From Mycobacterium sp. SVM_VP21 (GTDB lineage Bacteria > Actinomycetota > Actinomycetes > Mycobacteriales > Mycobacteriaceae), in assembly GCA_024758765.1 (NCBI GenBank), contig CP101406.1, positions 3,348,001-3,412,000 on the forward strand: a stretch of DNA of 64,000 nucleotides, in the 5' to 3' direction. The stretch's first letter is position 1, and each line of letters opens with the position of its first letter. Of this stretch, positions 62,990 to 64,000 are shown piece after piece. Position numbers and translations under genes: made by a program. Under the pieces are notes generated by a model. It was not told the origin of the DNA. It was given only the letters and a program-made list of their open reading frames with translations, and did not search any database.

Positions 62990-64000
62990 ATGGATGGGAC
63001 GCGGGCCGGCCGACGGAGCGGACAATTGACGCGGCCGGTGCCGGCCGACCAGACACCCGATCCGGCGACGATGCCGCTGGACGAATTGGTTGACCGGCTG
63101 GACAGCGGATCAAACGGACTGTCGGCCGCGGAGGCGGCGCGTCGGCTCGCCGCGGACGGGCCGAACGCGATTCAGGAGACGCGCAAGAGACCCCTGCTGG
63201 CGTTCCTCGGCTATTTCTGGGCGCCGATCCCGTGGTTGATCGAGGTGGCGCTGCTGCTGTCGATCGTGCTCCAGCACTGGGCCGACGTGATCATCATCGC
63301 CGTCTTGCTGCTGATGAACGGCCTGGTCGGCTTCTACGAGGAGCATCAGGCCGCGGACGCGATCGCGGCGTTGAAGAAGTCCTTGGCGACCACCGCCCAT
63401 GTGCGTCGCGACCGCACCTGGCAGGACGTACCGGTCGAGGAGATCGTCGCCGGCGACCTGATCCACCTCGCGCTCGGCGACGTGGTGCCGGCGGATGCCC
63501 GGATCCTCGACGACGGCACCGTCTCAGTCGATCAGTCGGCTCTCACCGGTGAGTCGCTTCCGGTCTCACGCTCGACCGGAGCGCAGCTCTATGCGGGTTC
63601 CGTCGTGGCGCGTGGCCAGGCGAACGCGCTGGTGTACGCGACAGGGGCGAACAGCTATTTCGGCAAGACGGCCATGCTGGTGCGCGGGGCGGGCAACGTC
63701 AGCCATTTCCAGCAGGCGGTGCTGCGGATCGGCAAGGTCCTCATCTACGCAGCCCTGATCCTGGTGACGATCACCACGGCCTCCGATCTGATGCGGGGCG
63801 GGACGTGGTTCGACGCCGTCGAATTCGGTCTCGTGGTGGTCATCGCCTCGGTGCCGGTGGCGATGCCCGCGGTGCTCTCGGTCACCATGGCGGTAGGTGC
63901 CCGCAGCCTGGCGCGGAAGAAGGCGGTGGTGAGCCACCTGCCGGCGGTGGAGGAACTCGGGGGAGTCGACATCCTGTGCTCGGACAAGACGGGCACGCTG
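62990..64000 (+). CDS. P-type ATPase, proton-pump (P3A) type, 3' end outside the window
   Basis: The visible 337 residues contain the cytoplasmic N terminus (MPLDELVDRLDSG, LSAAEAARRLAADGPNAI), helices M1-M2, the actuator motif ALTGESLP, M3-M4 with VIASVPVAMPAVLSVTM, and DKTGTL at the right edge. The PVAMPAV segment matches plasma-membrane H+-ATPases. It would expel protons with ATP. The start is unsure: ATG 62990, TTG 63026 (better Shine-Dalgarno) or ATG 63071. A short ORF at 62977-63093 in another frame has the best site (GGAAGG) and may be chance. Confidence 0.85.
   Translation, partial: MDGTRAGRRSGQLTRPVPADQTPDPATMPLDELVDRLDSGSNGLSAAEAARRLAADGPNAIQETRKRPLLAFLGYFWAPIPWLIEVALLLSIVLQHWADVIIIAVLLLMNGLVGFYEEHQAADAIAALKKSLATTAHVRRDRTWQDVPVEEIVAGDLIHLALGDVVPADARILDDGTVSVDQSALTGESLPVSRSTGAQLYAGSVVARGQANALVYATGANSYFGKTAMLVRGAGNVSHFQQAVLRIGKVLIYAALILVTITTASDLMRGGTWFDAVEFGLVVVIASVPVAMPAVLSVTMAVGARSLARKKAVVSHLPAVEELGGVDILCSDKTGTL

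Overview
The window reads as high-GC actinobacterial chromosome, most likely a non-tuberculous mycobacterium (Mycobacterium or Mycolicibacterium). Support: an MmpS/MmpL pair, a 13E12-type HNH protein, a wax-ester-synthase-like acyltransferase, a mycofactocin-type SDR, and a block from about 42.9 kb onward that follows the M. tuberculosis order hydrolase-thyA-dfrA ... thyX-dapA-rnj-methyltransferase-SDR-monooxygenase-ftsK-argA-pgsA3-clgR-pspA-pspM-ephG (Rv2765 to about Rv2740). No rRNA, tRNA or CRISPR was recognised. Species, and the identity of genes named by recalled homology, cannot be proved without database searches.

Left part, 1 to about 29.75 kb, is accessory. It holds redox and respiration genes: an AhpD-like protein, a GNAT-AAA gene broken by an in-frame TGA, a stand-alone cytochrome oxidase subunit I, and a 1-Cys-type peroxiredoxin. 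Two near-identical CsoR-type palindromes lie upstream of the oxidase and of the peroxiredoxin. Next come a divergent Rpe, a TetR/MmpS/MmpL export locus with a tiny coupled ORF, and a DUF2202 gene. The DUF2202 gene is split by an IS1634/IS1549-like element flanked by 83-bp direct repeats. That element has two left ends, and its transposase is itself split by a group II intron. Then comes a sulfur-type module: flavin disulfide oxidoreductase, TauE/SafE and DUF2892 on the minus strand, divergent from a YeeE/YedE transporter. A tandem universal stress protein, a His-rich 11-residue-repeat protein and an IS110 remnant follow.

From 22.4 to 29.75 kb lies an actinomycete integrative element (AICE-like): creatininase-like protein, XRE regulator, SCO3933-type protein, FtsK-like DNA translocase, HUH-type RepSA-like initiator, a small ORF, a large hairpin, and a serine integrase. 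The integrase abuts a 13E12/HNH gene whose 3' end is missing, which marks an attachment junction. The matching junction was not found in the window.

From about 30.9 kb to the end is mostly core chromosome. It has a VOC protein, acyl-CoA synthetase, RmuC, and a TetR-led lipid or acid catabolism cluster (two SDRs, acyl-CoA dehydrogenase, APH-like protein, MFS transporter). A flavin monooxygenase with its TetR repressor and a clear operator follows, then the thymidylate/folate genes with a 54-bp tandem repeat in front of thyA. Next are thyX-dapA-rnj, the ftsK region, and the clgR-pspA-pspM envelope-stress operon, which has a SigE-like promoter immediately after two copies of a 57-bp repeat. A dispersed copy of that repeat is inserted in frame in a methyltransferase gene. 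The window ends inside a P-type ATPase of the plasma-membrane proton-pump type.
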